From the NCBI GenBank assembly GCA_000499405.2, contig HG738137.1:19430603-19494602 (forward strand): 64,000 nt of DNA, written 5' to 3'. The notes beneath the pieces were generated by a model that was given only the letters and a program-made list of their open reading frames with translations, was not told the origin of the DNA and did no database searches. Source of the DNA: Onchocerca volvulus (taxonomy: Eukaryota; Nematoda; Chromadorea; Rhabditida; Onchocercidae). This document shows, in pieces, positions 48,825 to 64,000 of this stretch. The position numbers and the translations under genes were made by a program. Position 1 is the stretch's first letter; each line of letters starts with the position of its first letter.

Positions 48825-51800
48825 ATGAATAACAGCACGCAGGCACAACTCAGACTTCAGTTCAAGCGCCGAGGATCCACGAGCAGTAAGTTACTTTAAT
48901 CTAATTTTGATGGGCTTTAATGTCTGATATTGTTTTTAGAGAGAAGTTTCACTGCGGTAGGAGCAGGGCTAGAGCTAGATCAATTATCAGTTAGGTCGAA
49001 AATTGCGATGATGAGAGGGTAAGAAGGGGAGACAGTGTCAGGTCATCGCTAGATTGATATCAGTTTTTTTCTTTTTGTTACAAGAAGTGAATTAGGAATT
49101 CTGGATGGAAATGAAATAAAAGTGAATCAGACTGAATGAACTAACAGATAGAAAACAATCGTCAGAATAGCAAACATTCATAATTAGTGGAGGGAAAATG
49201 CTAGAACATTCGGAAGGTTACTGTATTGGAGGTCGTTGCATTCAGGGTATGGTAGAGTACAATATGAGAAGAAGGCTTACAGTATCGGTGAACTGTGCAG
49301 CCTGATAGAAATGGATGATGGGAGAGAGTAAAAATTAGCATAGTTGCACTGAACTGCGTCCCTTTATACCTTCACTCGGCTCTTCCTACTGTAGTCGTTT
49401 GGTGAAGGAGCAACTGGCTCAAGAGGAGGAAGAGCGTTGTTTCAGAAGGCTGTCTATTGAAGCTTTTAAAATATTGTACGAACACACATTCCCGGCTGTT
49501 TTCCTCGATTTTCGGAAGCAGAGAGCTGCACATTGTGTGTCTGTATGTGTGTGTATGTGAGTGACTAAGACTGACACTGATCACCGAATGAATGAATGAA
49601 TGAATGAATGAATGAATGAATGAATGAATCCTTTCAACAAACTCTTCTCGAATCTCTTCTCTTTCCATCTTCTATCTTTTTTGCCGCCCCGACAATTTCA
49701 TTTTTTCGAATGTTTTCAAGAAGAGTGGAAGTTGTATCATAAATAGTTGGCAGAATCACTCATTAATCCTCACATGATAGAGGAGGACCTATTTATTGTT
49801 AGAAATGATAAGTTTTGATCTGATCTGATCTGATCTTCTTGTGTTGATTCATTTAGATAATTGTTCATTTACATAATTCCCTTTCGTATGCAAATCTTTT
49901 TTTTATTCAGAAGTCCTTGTGCTTTCTACAACATTAGTAATAAAGGACAGTTTGAGTCTAGTTGTTTGCGGAATCAGTTTGATGATGAAGTTTGTAGTTT
50001 GTAACATAAAATAGATACCGTGACCAAAAAAAATCACAATTGATTTGAAATTATTTCATTCGAGCTATCGATTTGATTTAACAAAATTGGAACCGTTTGA
50101 ATGATCGTTGTTATAATTGCCAGCTGACAATAATTAATTATTATTTAGCAGGAGAATTCCATTTTAGTTTCAGGTTGTGGTAGTGCGGTGCAAGTTAAAA
50201 AAGATCAACTCTCTTACTGACAGGTCACATTGTATGACAAGCATTTTTAGCTCATTTGTTCGTCTTCTTTTAACATCAACAATCTTCACAAATATTTCAT
50301 TTTCATTGGAAAAGTCACTGGTTTACGCTGCTGGGCAATACAATAGGAGACAGATGTCTTTGTAATAATGGGTAAACATTTTTGATGTCTTCGTCACTTT
50401 GAGTTTCGAAGAAAAAATTCTTTCTAAAAATTATAAAAAGTCGCCAAATACCATGGGTTTAATTTTTGACTTGATTTGCTAAAATTATAGAATTTTCGTT
50501 CATAATCAAGCCTTCATCAGCGAGGTTTTAAAGTTTTCTTCTCTAGAAAATATTGAGGATGTGATTCCACTACTTAATCAAGTTCAACGACTTCGCCAAA
50601 TAGAATTAATAAACAGGCAATTGTAGAGCAGAAGATTGAATATACCAGTTCAATTTACTTTAGACAAATTTCACAACTTCATTTTGACTTTATCAGTGCT
50701 TAATTCGTCTTCAGAAGACTTACTAAATACGCTAAACTAATTCAATAATCGATTACTATAAAGCAAGCATTCAAATATGCAATCATTTTGAATATCTGAT
50801 GGACTTAATTTAGTTTTGTATATGAAAATATGTATGACGCTGTATTCTTCAAATATTCCTTAAATGTAGAAAGTAGTATAGTATTGGATGACTTGAGCAG
50901 AATGAAGTAAATTATTTTTAATTTCCAAATTTCTGAGTAAAGCATGAATTTTCAGTGAATGGCGGCGCAGGATATGTTACGCCGATGGCGGTTATGGTTG
51001 CGCCTAGCAGGGTAGACTACAGTGTAACGAAAGGTGGCCTCAGGCTTTGGGGTGTGCTGCTGGTATTCGTCATCCTTTGCTCCAGCTTTTATACTTTGTT
51101 CTCCACCATGGAATCAGCAGAATTGGCATTCGGTAATTCATTTTTGCATCATGTGAAGATTGGACTTTGTATTCAGAAAATATTACACAAATGAAGATGT
51201 ATCAGAAATAGTGAAACTTTAATCCTACGCATTTCTTCTCTCTTTGTGTTTTTTTCTTCCACAATTGATCTTTTTCTCTCACTCTCTCCAGCAGCTATGA
51301 TTGAGCAGATTTCGAAAATCAACAAACCGAAGGAAAACTCTACACTATATATAACAAATATTGTTGAAAATTAAGAACTTTAATCTTTCCAACAACTATT
51401 ATATGAATTTCTTATTGTATTATGAGCAGCAGCAAAATTCATTCGTAGAATTCGATGGCGATGAAAACTTCGATTTTGATGGCGATATTGATGATGACGC
51501 AGACGAGATGGCGATACATAATCGACGAGCTGAAAAAGACACCACTCCATCACGCGAATATATATCACGGTCTAAAACATTTGAAGAAAACCGAAAAGCT
51601 CATCAAGCAATTCAAGATGTCCCAGATTCAAGTATTCTTAACTGTATATTTCTTAACATAATATTTGCACGCATTTTCACGTTATATATTAAGCGCAGAT
51701 TCAGTTTTCAAGATTTAATTTCCAATTTTTGATCACTCTCGCTAAAATAGCTTACATTTGATATTTTTGCAATTAGACTGAATATCATGTTTAATCGAAT

Positions 51801-54800
51801 CTAATCAATTCGTACATCAGAATTTAGCCATTGTTGTTTATAATTAATTTCTGTACTGTAAAGTCTATCTAATTGTTCTGAACAAAATATTAGAATTCAA
51901 TTAGAATTATGGTTTTGCAGCTGACGATGACATATTAAATGAAGAAGAAATGTTGGAGGAGGAAGAAGCCCGTTTGGCCGATCTTCGAGCAAAAGCTGAA
52001 CGAAAAAGCAACAAACCGTTCGATAAATCAGTTGCGAGTGATCGTAATGGCAGTGACAATGTTACTGATGACAGTAATGATAGTGATGATGATGATGATG
52101 ATGATGATAAGGTGATAAATATTATTATTATCTCCCTCGTTGCACTAGGATTGGTTGTGGATTAACTTAAATAGCTGATTTCAATCAACGATTCAAGTGT
52201 TTTAGGTAGCTGAGCAAGCAGATTTATCGTCACGAACAAAGGGCAGGCATGTGGAGGAGCAAGATAAAAGGAGCGGAAAGCAAAAGGAAGGAAAGGAGAA
52301 GCCAAAGCGAGCCAAGGTATCAAAAAGATGATAAGTGTCTTATTCGATCATTAAAGGTAAACTGACCCTTGAACAGCATATTTTGGTAGGCTCATCGTAA
52401 ACGCATCAAAGTTGTGGAAGATGATGAAGAAGAGGAAGAAAGAAGGATGGCTCAGAAGGTGGAGATGGAGAAAGAAGAGAAGGAGAAAGAAAAAGATGGA
52501 AGAAAAGTCGAAATCGAAGATAGTGTGGGACATGAGGTAACTTTTGCCGGAAGATTTACGGATAGCATTGTTATTAGTCAGTAAAATAAGTTCGTCGGAG
52601 AGTGAACGTTAGTTTTCTGAAATCTTCTCTTTTGATAGTACTGAATTACAGGAAGAAAAGAGTGCAGTAGTGAAGGAAGGGAAGGAAAGTGAAGATGAGC
52701 ATGATATAGAGAAGCCGAAACTTAAGTCAAGGAGGAAAATTCCACCTTTTAATGTGGAAAAATCGAAGCGTGTAATTATTTCAAGTTTCGTTTAGTAAAA
52801 AATTGTGGTGAAAATACAATACATTGCAGAACTCTGAATTCCAATAATGTATAAATTTAAATTTTTATTTTATGTGTGTTTTTAAGTAACTTGAAAATAT
52901 ATCGAACGACTTATCAATCCATGTTATCTCTGAGGTCTTTCATTCGAAAAAACATTTCTTTTTTTAAGGATTGTAAGCGCAAGAAGTGCCTACCCGAGTA
53001 TGATCATCATCCACGAATGTCTCTTTTAAAACAAGTACCCGTATGTTTTACTAAAACATTCACATTTTATATTTTTATTTAATCAAATTATTTGAAGTAA
53101 GAGAGTGGTAAAAAAAAGAATGAATCCTTCCTCTGATTCAAAAATTTTCTGATTTAAAGCCTTGTAAATGAGTTTCATTTTCAATTTGCAACTATTTCAT
53201 AAATCTTACATTTGGAAACTGGTTATATTAAGTTTTCCTGGTCCTCATTTTAAAATTTATTTTATAGTTTTCCGTGAAAAACCGTAATAAACAACGGTCG
53301 ATAGCTGGTTTCAAATCAATTGAAGATGATGAGAAGGAAGAAGAAATGAAAGATGCAGATGATGAACGGGAAAACGAAGGAATTGAAGATAAAGAACTTG
53401 ATGATGAAAGCATCCGTGATTTGGCCGCTATTAAAAAAGAGAAGTTTGTTTGTTTTACCGGTCTTTCTTTTGAGTTCATTAATTACTACCATCTTTTGGA
53501 TTAATTTAAGGTGTAAGCAGTTTAAATTTGAAGTTTATTGTGGTCCAGAATTAAAGTTTTTTACGTTAATTAAAAATGATAAATTAATGAAAACATGATA
53601 GCTTTTGTCATGTCCAAAATTCAACCTAAAAACTAATGTAAAGCCTAAAATAATATATCCTTAACAAAAAAATGGAACAAATTAAAGTAGATTTTGCGAA
53701 GAGATAATAACAAAACATATATTTTGTCAAAAATATTTGAACGATTTCTATTTATTTTATAAATTTACTATTTATTTCCATTATTTATTTTATAATTTAT
53801 GATAACGAAATGTAATTATACATTGTAAAGTGTTCACTTCTTTAGTAATTTGCTCTTCTGCACAGAATCTATCTGCCATTATTGCTATAATATATTTGGC
53901 CCTCTCCTGAAAGGCAAATTTCAATGTAATGAGACGATTTGAGCGGGCTTATCACTTCAGACAAAATAATCCTTCGTCAGATGGCAGTTTTTATTATTAA
54001 TATTGGAAGAGTTGTTTTTTAATTCTTGTCAAATAGTGTTCGATGATTCAATTTATCGTAGGTCGAATGATAGAACCATTTACAAACGCCATGCTATAAC
54101 AAATCGCGATGATCACAAGTATCGAAGTCAGTTGGATCGTGCAGATTATCTCGTTGAAAAGGTCAGTAAAAAAAATAAACGGAATTAGAATAAAATATAA
54201 GTTAATTCACAATGATAGTTTATCAAATTTGCTCCAGACAAAATAAATTATATTTGCTCAATTTAATAATTTGTAGATCAATAATCTATCCGTTCTTTCT
54301 CTCCATTGTTGTATTTAATTTGTAGCTCCGCTCAAAAATAGTGTAACTGTTTGGAAAAATCTTTCCTTGAAAAACTATTATCCTCTGATACTTATTTTTG
54401 AAGTCCATAAAATGATGTCCAAATTAGTTGTCATATCTTTATCGGTATCGTCAAATCAGTACATTCTTCCCTGACGGTTTAATTACGCATCTGACTGTAT
54501 ATGGATAATCTTGAAGGATATCATCAAACTGTTAGTTTTTATCTATCTACCGATATATCCGATGTTCGGGTCATTTGACGGTCGTCGGACAAATTTCGTA
54601 TTACTTCTGTTGTCTGAAGTTTTCGGGATTATATCTTATCATGCTTAAACTCATCATTTTCTATAGTGTAGCGAGATGTTCAGATGAAATCCATTTCAGT
54701 CTATTTAATGTGCTTTCTCTATGTACTGAATGCGTGTGTTGTGAGCTGATCGAGCTTAAATGCATGACGTTAATTTACACGTTTCTTGTTATTCATTCCT

Positions 54801-57800
54801 AATTGTGGTAATATTCCTTTGTGCAAAAAGTTCTCGTTGTCACCAAACTATTCATGTTTGGCTTTGCATTGATTATCGTTATTTTATGAGTTAATTGGAA
54901 TTGGTAAAAATTCTGCATATATGTGTCTCAAATCTTTTTGATTTACTAAAATATTCCCTTCGTTTGACTATTTTTAAGTATAAAAAACGTTTTTTCCCGA
55001 ACGTTTTTTTCTCCAGTAATTAGGCTTTATTCGTCCATCTCTTGAAAAATATGCATGACCAAACAAAATGTCGAATGATTTTAGACATTAAACTTTTTTT
55101 ATTTCTATTCACTAATATTACAAAAGTTTTTGAGGAAATAGAGTCTTTGTATGAGTAGAGCTGATCTCTCTAGATGAACGGCAGTTGTGGTAATAGAGTG
55201 AATTTCAGATTTTAATGATGACTTGATTAAACTCAACAGTATGTATTTAGGTAGCTATATAAAAAGAAAAAAAAAAAACTATTTGCTTCATGTTTAGATT
55301 ATCTATTGCAATGTGATTGTCCGTATTTCTGGTAAGTGCCAACTTAAATTTATATAATTAATCCATTGGATATATTCTGAATATAAGAAGATTTTCCCGA
55401 TTATGCTAATTTTTGGTATAATATATTATTTTCGATAGCCGCTTGACAAACATGTCTGGTTTACACTTTGACATTTCATCACTGAGATCAAGAAGTCGGT
55501 CCATTGCTATTAATCGATTATTCTGGCTATCAATTTTGCATTCCTTCTTTAATAATTACATGTAATTTAAAATGTTAGAAGTTTGTATAAATTGGAAAAT
55601 GGTGCTGTTGAATTTTGATTATTATTTCGGATTTCTTTTACTAATTCTTTTAAATATAATTTTGATGTATTTTTTTTAATGTATATATATTCTGTTCTTT
55701 CCAATAAAGCTTACAGTTATGAATGTTGCTTATTTGGTGAAATATTCCGTGGTGCTAACCCTACTATCACATAAATTTTTGTCTTAACATAACTTTCAAA
55801 AGAAAATTAGAAACTGAAAGATTGGATCTAATACATTAATTCATTTGCCTTCATAATTATTTGTTTATTTTCCCTCTTCCATACTTAATTTGCAATAGCA
55901 TACTTACGTAATTTTGAAGCAACGAATCGCTGTTGCAGTTATAGACAAGTTCAATCAGCTCGACCCACATTTCATTTGGAAATGTTTATTGGATGGAAGT
56001 CGAAGCATCGAAGCATTGCATTTCATGAATTTATCTGATATAAATCGAATATTTTTAGTTCAATTTTGTTAGAGATTATGCGATAATGAACTTTTAATCA
56101 CAATGTACTGCTAGCGAAATATTATTGCTTGATAAACAGAATTTAAACTGTGATTTGTGACCTCGCTTGATTTTAAGCTAGGAACGAAGTTAATTAATTT
56201 TTATAACCCTAATGTCGAAACTTTTTGTGTTTCCAAAACTTTCCAAACTATCAAGGAATATTCCAAATTTTTGATATTCAAAATTGATTATTGTAGTTTT
56301 CGTAGTAAATAAGTCAAGAAATGAAAGGCTGTGGAGTAAGAAAACGTAGCGCTAGCAGAAAATGAAATTTAAAAACATTGAACCATTAGATTTTGAGATA
56401 TCTAACTGAATTTAGGTTATGCTTATTAAAGATTCTATAAAGATCCACGAAATATAATATTTAAAATAAACATTAGAAAAAATGCAATTCAATATACTTT
56501 TGCTTATAATATACTCTTAATTCATGTAGCATTATTTCCAGCATGATTATCATTCCGCAATCGCCATTTTCGAGACTGTGCTACGGTATAATTCCGACAG
56601 TCCCCGTGCACATTTTGGTATTGCTCGAGCGAATGATATCAGAAGTGAAATTGAATCAGATCATTCATTCCTAGACATAGCCATCAATGAATACCAAGAA
56701 GTGCTTGATATTGATGATACGCCGGATGCGCTGTTCAAGTAAATATTATGTTGTTTCATTTATTGTTAATTCTAATTCTGAGTGGATTTAGAGTCCCAGA
56801 TCTTAAAATTCAATCGTAGTCATTATATGTATTTTTTTAGTGATAATGTTCAAATATAAGTTAAAAAAGAATGAAAAGGAAACAGAAAACTATAACCTTT
56901 TACAGCAGAGAACTCATTAACATAACTTGTTTTCAAAAGAAACTATCGTAAGTTATGATTTAATTCTTAAAAAAAGAAATAAAGTGAAAGGTTACTGAGC
57001 ATCGCATTTTTATGACTAACTTTAGCCTTATTTATCCATGATTTGCAAATACTGTGACTTGTAAATAACTCATGGCACTAAGCTTTTAAGCATTTAGGAT
57101 TAGTTTGTTCGCATCATTCCAATATTATTTTTGATGTTTTTCAGTCAAGCAGCATATCGTTTAATCGATCGGGCTAGGTTTCGTGGTCTACTACATCGTG
57201 TACTACAAGCTCAACGTTCTCTGATCGATCGTTATCCGGATGATTTACAGTTACACAATAACCAAGGATTAACATTTCTGATGATGGGACGCGAAGATGA
57301 TGCACGAATGATATTTGAAAATGTGAACTTATCATTTCTTTTTTTTCGCAAAATCTGTATTGCGATCCATATGATAGGTAACGAATCGAAATTATTTAGT
57401 GCTATTTTTTCAGTGTTTTAAAATCTTGTAGGTTTTGAAAATCTCACCAACAAATGGTATCGCCCAGGCATATTTTGGTTATATTTTGAAACTGAATGGA
57501 GATTTGGAAAATGGCGTAATATACATGCGCAAAGGTCTTCGTGCTGTTCGTGAAGTGATTGCTGATCCGAGGTGTTTTTTTTTTTCTGTTTACTCACTAA
57601 ATTTTTATTTTACTGATTGCCTTTCTAATCATTTGACACATAACATAATGAGTGAAATCTCTCCACACTTTCAAAATATCTGTTCTGATCCCACCATTTT
57701 CATTGTCAAATTAAAATATTGAAGTCACATTTTCCAAAAATATCATGAGGGAGATTAAAATGCGGGATAGGAATAATAAAAGATGGCAGATTTTTCATTT

Positions 57801-59386
57801 TTCGAGATTTTTATGATATTTATCTCCATTATTTTCAGATTTTATTATCATTTCGGCGAAGCTCTAACTCGACTGGGTAAGAAACAAGAAGTAGGTTGGC
57901 TTATTTCAAAAAAGATGGCATTCGTCTTTTGCTTACTTTCTTTTGAATCAGCATGAATAGTTCAAAAAACTGAGAAACTTTTTTTGCAGTTTTTGTCTAA
58001 CAATTCATCTCATTTTGTCGTTTTCTTTAATTTTATAATATTTCAAGGCTTATCGAGTGTATAGTGTTGGAGCAAAAGTTGGCATTTTTCCATCTCCTTA
58101 TCAAAGATCTCTCTACAATGTCGAAGGTTTAACCGCTCGTCCTTGGTGGTCTGTTGAACAGACTTTTTGCTCACAACATCTGAAGGTGATTTTTTCTACA
58201 TCATAACTTATGAAGAAGGAAATGTTTTTGTTAAGGTTAGGCTTAAACAAATATTTTTTTCATGATATAATTTTTGAATATTACATATGTTTAACAATCA
58301 AAAATCATTTAGCAATCTAAAATTCTTGTTGCAGAACTAAAGAAATAAAAAGTGGTATTCAAAAATTATAAGAAAAATTCAAGCTTATTGCCCTTATCGT
58401 AACTAAATTATTGCGAAGAGTAGTGGAATAAGTTAACGATATTTACAATATTTGAAACAAACATATGAATAATGTTCATCTCTCAGAAAATCGAAAGGCA
58501 GTGGACGGTAATTCGAGAAGAAGCAGAGGCAATATTGAGCAATCAGCCATATTTATTCGAATCAGAACATGAGGAACTGATTGTAGATGGACAATGGTCG
58601 GCGTACTCTTTGTATCGCAGTAATTCATGGAACTTATCAAATTGTTTAAAAGCACCGAAAACTTGTAATATTATGCGCATGTTCAAGGATTCATCCGACT
58701 GCTTAAAAAGCGAGGCGAGAATTAAAAAACATTCATTGGTTTCCTACTCAATAAATTGAATGGATAAAACGATAGACATCCGAAATTTGAGCATACTATT
58801 CAGTTACATTTTTTAGAAATATCTGGCATCTTTTGATATACTTTGCTATTTCATGGATAATCACAGAAATTAATTTTCCCTTCACATTAAATATTTTTAT
58901 AAAAGGTCTTCTACGAGAAAAAAGAAGAAAAAGTCAAAATATTGCAATGTGTAAGTTTACGTAGTGAGAGTCTTTACTTTGAAGTTTTCTCTTACAGATA
59001 AAATTTTCACTTCTTGCTAGTGGCACTCGAGTGTGGCCACATTGTGGGTACTCCAATTATCGCCTACAAGCTCATCTGGGTCTTATGATATCATCTGGTA
59101 TATTTTTTCTTGCATTTCATAAATTCCGTTCATTTTTCATAATTTGACTAATAATCATGAAGTTTATCTGAAATTTAATGAAGTATTCTTTGCAGAAGCT
59201 AGACTGCGAGTAGGACATGAGGTACGAGGTTGGAAAACGGGTCGCTTCCTTGTTTTCGATGATTCCTTCGAGCAAGAATTATGGTTTGAAGGTGCATCTG
59301 CAAACAAATATCGATTGATACTTATAGTGGATTTGTGGCATCCTGAAGTGGATCCAGTTAGAAGAGTTGAATTTAGAAGTATATGA
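48825..59386 (+). CDS. ASPH: aspartyl/asparaginyl beta-hydroxylase, type II membrane protein
   Basis: Nineteen exons join in phase to 896 residues: 48825-48885, 50956-51132, 51295-51362, 51430-51631, 51921-52111, 52206-52316, 52390-52536, 52652-52771, 52969-53040, 53268-53460 (end uncertain), 54037-54161, 56542-56738, 57145-57322, 57432-57571, 57839-57890, 58048-58185, 58487-58714, 58998-59097, 59196-59386. A short cytosolic tail and one TM (LRLWGVLLVFVILCSSFYTL) are followed by a long Asp/Glu/Lys-rich stalk, TPR-like helices (from YHSAIAIFETVL) and the catalytic domain (RSLYNVEGLTARPWW onward). The family hydroxylates Asp/Asn in EGF-like domains in the ER, using Fe(II) and 2-oxoglutarate. 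RVWPHCGYSNYRLQAHLGL keeps the first iron His (815) and the 2-oxoglutarate His; YRLILIVDLWHP is also kept. FDDSFEQELW has Gln860 where the second iron His is expected. The intron at 58715 needs a GC donor. Confidence 0.92.
49586..49629. repeat. GAAT tetranucleotide microsatellite in ASPH intron 1
   Basis: About eleven perfect GAAT units. It creates a spurious minus-strand frame reading FIHS repeats (49372-49668). Confidence 0.95.
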
Positions 59387-62043
59387 AAATTTTCTGGAAT
59401 CATTTTATTTGTATTTCAATAAGAGCGCTGCACTACTACCCATTTTTATTTATCTTATTTGCTGATTTCCATATTTTCTAACGTAGATTCCCGAATTCTA
59501 TTAATTTGTTTAACGCAGAAGCTAGGATCATTCCTTATCAAACAATCTAGTTTTGTCTATGAAAAGTAAATAGTATTGATTGAAGAAAGTGATACTGATT
59601 ACATCTTGCGATAATTTTCATTTAGATGTTTTCCATCCCCTACATCATATTTAACTGCAATCAAAAACCAAGGGGAAGATCTTATAAATATCCATTACGC
59701 CGATCGAATTGTTCGTATAACTAATATTCAGTTTGTGCATATGCTTAAACTGTCCTCGATTCTTTGTTATCTGCTAATAGTCCTCAGTAACATAACTGTT
59801 TCTGATTAATATCGCTTGTATAATCATGATTATCACCGCTATTTGTCACTCAACGGTGCTATCTTTTCCTATGTGCCAGTTTTGAAATTCGAGTGCAAAT
59901 AGTTTTTTTCATCTCGTTTTTCAGAGATAGTGTTAAGTATTGCGATTATGTGAATATGTATTTCCGATGCAAATGAAATCGAATTTAGTTTCAGTTTGCA
60001 TCTTCCTGATTGTATTTGTTTTTGCTATACTGGAACTTGATTCCAGTGATTCGATTTGCTCAACGGATAAGTTATTGATTAGTATTAATATTTAAGTGAT
60101 GAGCTTATTGTATTTTCCTCCATCTTTTATGTACTCTGTGTAATTTGTATAATGATCTAATCTATGTGTTTTAGAAATAGGAAAAAAACAACGAGCTTAG
60201 GATCAGTTGAATGCACTAATTTCTTTTCTGGATCTACTCCGGAAAGTTACAACTTAAACTGAACAAAGCATCATAATGTATTAGTACGTACACATTTCGA
60301 ATTTATCCGACTTCATCATTTCTTATGGAACTGATCCAAATTAATAAAGTTACACGGAAGCAATTCAGATTAATTTCAGTATTGGCTCAGATAGATGATG
60401 AGCAAGATACTACCGTAAACTTGTCACATTAAACGTGTCAATACTAAAAGCACTGAAGGAAGAATCGTATGTTTTTTTTATATACTGCCGTTACAAAATC
60501 AGAATTTCTGCAAAAATCAGATGAGTCAACAACGTTAGAGATACAAGTAAGAGAAGGAAATAAGTCTTCCTTTTCGGAAAACTATGTTTTTACTTTCATA
60601 ATTTCGCTGCTAAATCTCTTCAGAATTTTATACGTTTTTTTGCGACAGATCCAAGCGGTGAATTTCTGAAATTGGGGTGCGAATCTACATTTCGCATCAC
60701 TTGAATAGATAATATGCAAGGACTCTTAATTTTTGTAATAAAAAGCTGATAGCAAGTGAAGTTCACTCTTGCTCTGAGCACTTTACATTGAGAGTTGGGA
60801 ATGCTCTAACGCAAAATCTGTCACTGATTAAATGAAATGCGTGTATTAGAGGAATCACGATTTATTTTCATACATAATAAATATTAATAATTAAGAATTC
60901 AAGAAATGATCAAGGAACTGTGAGAGTTTAATCAATCAAGAAGGATGTTACCTACTAACAAAGAAACAAACAAAATATAATTTTGAATCTCTTTTAACAC
61001 AAATATTTAAAATACTCCGAAAATAGTATTCGCATTCCTTAGTAAATTAGATCATCAGTTATGGCGATTGGGTAGAACATAGTTTAAAGGTAGTTCTTTT
61101 TTTTTTTTTTTTTCTTAAGACATCTGGAATAAAATTATTCCCTAGACAGTAGGTAAATATCATCATGCTAATCAGCATATTATAAGATCAACGGCCGAAC
61201 TTAGATCTTAACAAACGCTTGAATGGAAAGATCAGAAAACTTCTGTATTCGAGGCACAGCTTCTAGTTGATTTGAATAATTAATTCAAAGAACAAAAATG
61301 GATTCACTACATTAGGGAAAATTCCGAAAATTAATCAATTAATCCAAACATGAAATGGCTAGGTTGTTATTTTTCCCATAAAGATATATATATATATATA
61401 TTGGTGGTTGGTTGGTTGGTTGGTTGGTTGGTTTGGTTGATTATATATATATATATAATTTATAATACGGTAATCCTCTTTGTCATTCTGTGTTGTCAGT
61501 TCCCCAAAAGATAAGAGGAAATTTTTCGCCGTCCAAGTTTCAGCAAAATTTTGGATATCAATACGTAATTTTAAAAAACTGAAGAAAATAGCCATCAAAA
61601 CCATTAGTTTTGCAGATGTACAAGTATCAAATATAAATCAGAATGCATCCATGAATGGAGTCTCCTGAGCAGCTTAGATCCAAAAACTATCAAAACAATG
61701 AGAACAATCTACAGAGAAATAGTAAATAAACAGAATAAAAACATGCACTGGATAGAAAAATATGCAAAGCGAAATACTATTAACCCAAGAGTCATAAAAA
61801 ATAAATATAACGCGGTTACCAATCCGGAAATTTCACTTCAAATCAAGTTATGAAATCTAAAATTTGGCATCTCTAATATACGTTTTTAAGTATTTTTTGA
61901 AATAATTAAGAGAAGACCTTGTGGCAAATAAAATCATGCTCATGCGGATAAACAATATACACGTACACACACAATGCAAATGTAATGCAGCATACACGCA
62001 TACACAAAAGCAGATATACGTATAAAAGTTATCTGGAACGCAT
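59387..62043. other. intergenic between ASPH and ABC transporter
   Basis: 2.7 kb lying between two convergent gene 3' ends. Frames at 60469-60669 and 61480-61668 are short and unsupported. A compound microsatellite lies at 61384-61457. Confidence 0.5.
61384..61457. repeat. compound microsatellite (TA)n-(TTGG)n-(TA)n
   Basis: A TA run, about eight TTGG/GGTT units, then a second TA run. The two TA runs can pair as the stem of a hairpin with the TTGG tract in the loop. Confidence 0.9.

Positions 62044-64000
<1,957 letters not shown>

Noticed and set aside
49372..49668. Minus-strand frame with FIHS repeats
   Set aside because: Generated by the GAAT microsatellite within ASPH intron 1.
61480..61668. 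62-codon plus frame near the compound microsatellite
   Set aside because: No start or splice support; probably repeat-derived, but no second copy was found in this window.

Overview
The window is eukaryotic nuclear DNA: roughly 70% A+T, small exons separated by introns with the short T-rich acceptor (TTTCAG) typical of nematodes, no operon-like bacterial gene packing. Gene content and composition fit a parasitic (filarial-type) nematode; the species cannot be fixed from sequence alone. All gene models were built by hand from open frames, GT/GC-AG splice sites and phase matching, so exon borders are predictions.

Left part (0-13 kb): the C-terminal end of a Gln/Met/Gly-rich, probably nuclear protein (+, runs off the left edge), a 260-bp foldback repeat, a four-transmembrane protein of 246 aa (+), then two tandem paralogous genes (-) for small secreted peptides with a shared basic core, a shared Ile-Arg-Val-Lys-Arg site and a C-terminal Phe-Gly-stop. 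Middle (13-34 kb): repeat-rich and gene-poor. It holds a pair of 43-nt hairpins spaced exactly 120 bp apart, T-rich/A-rich blocks that look like nuclear copies of mitochondrial DNA, a secreted-protein gene with four tandemly duplicated 138-bp exons (+), and a decayed Pao/BEL-type retrotransposon whose protease-RT linker is broken by another T/A-rich block.

Right part (34-64 kb): four conventional genes. A rhodopsin-class orphan GPCR (+), a complete UQCC1/Cbp3-type complex III assembly factor (+, nine exons), a complete aspartyl/asparaginyl beta-hydroxylase (ASPH, +, nineteen exons over 10.6 kb) and the 3' end of an ABC subfamily C transporter (-, runs off the right edge). ASPH is the most striking: the first iron-binding His is kept but the second is Gln. 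Both UQCC1 and ASPH models need a GC-AG intron to keep the family-conserved frame.

The genes do not form a pathway. The shared theme is ordinary nematode housekeeping and signalling genes around a repeat-dense core. The best candidates for something undescribed are the paired peptide genes, the exon-duplication gene and the Gln-substituted hydroxylase.
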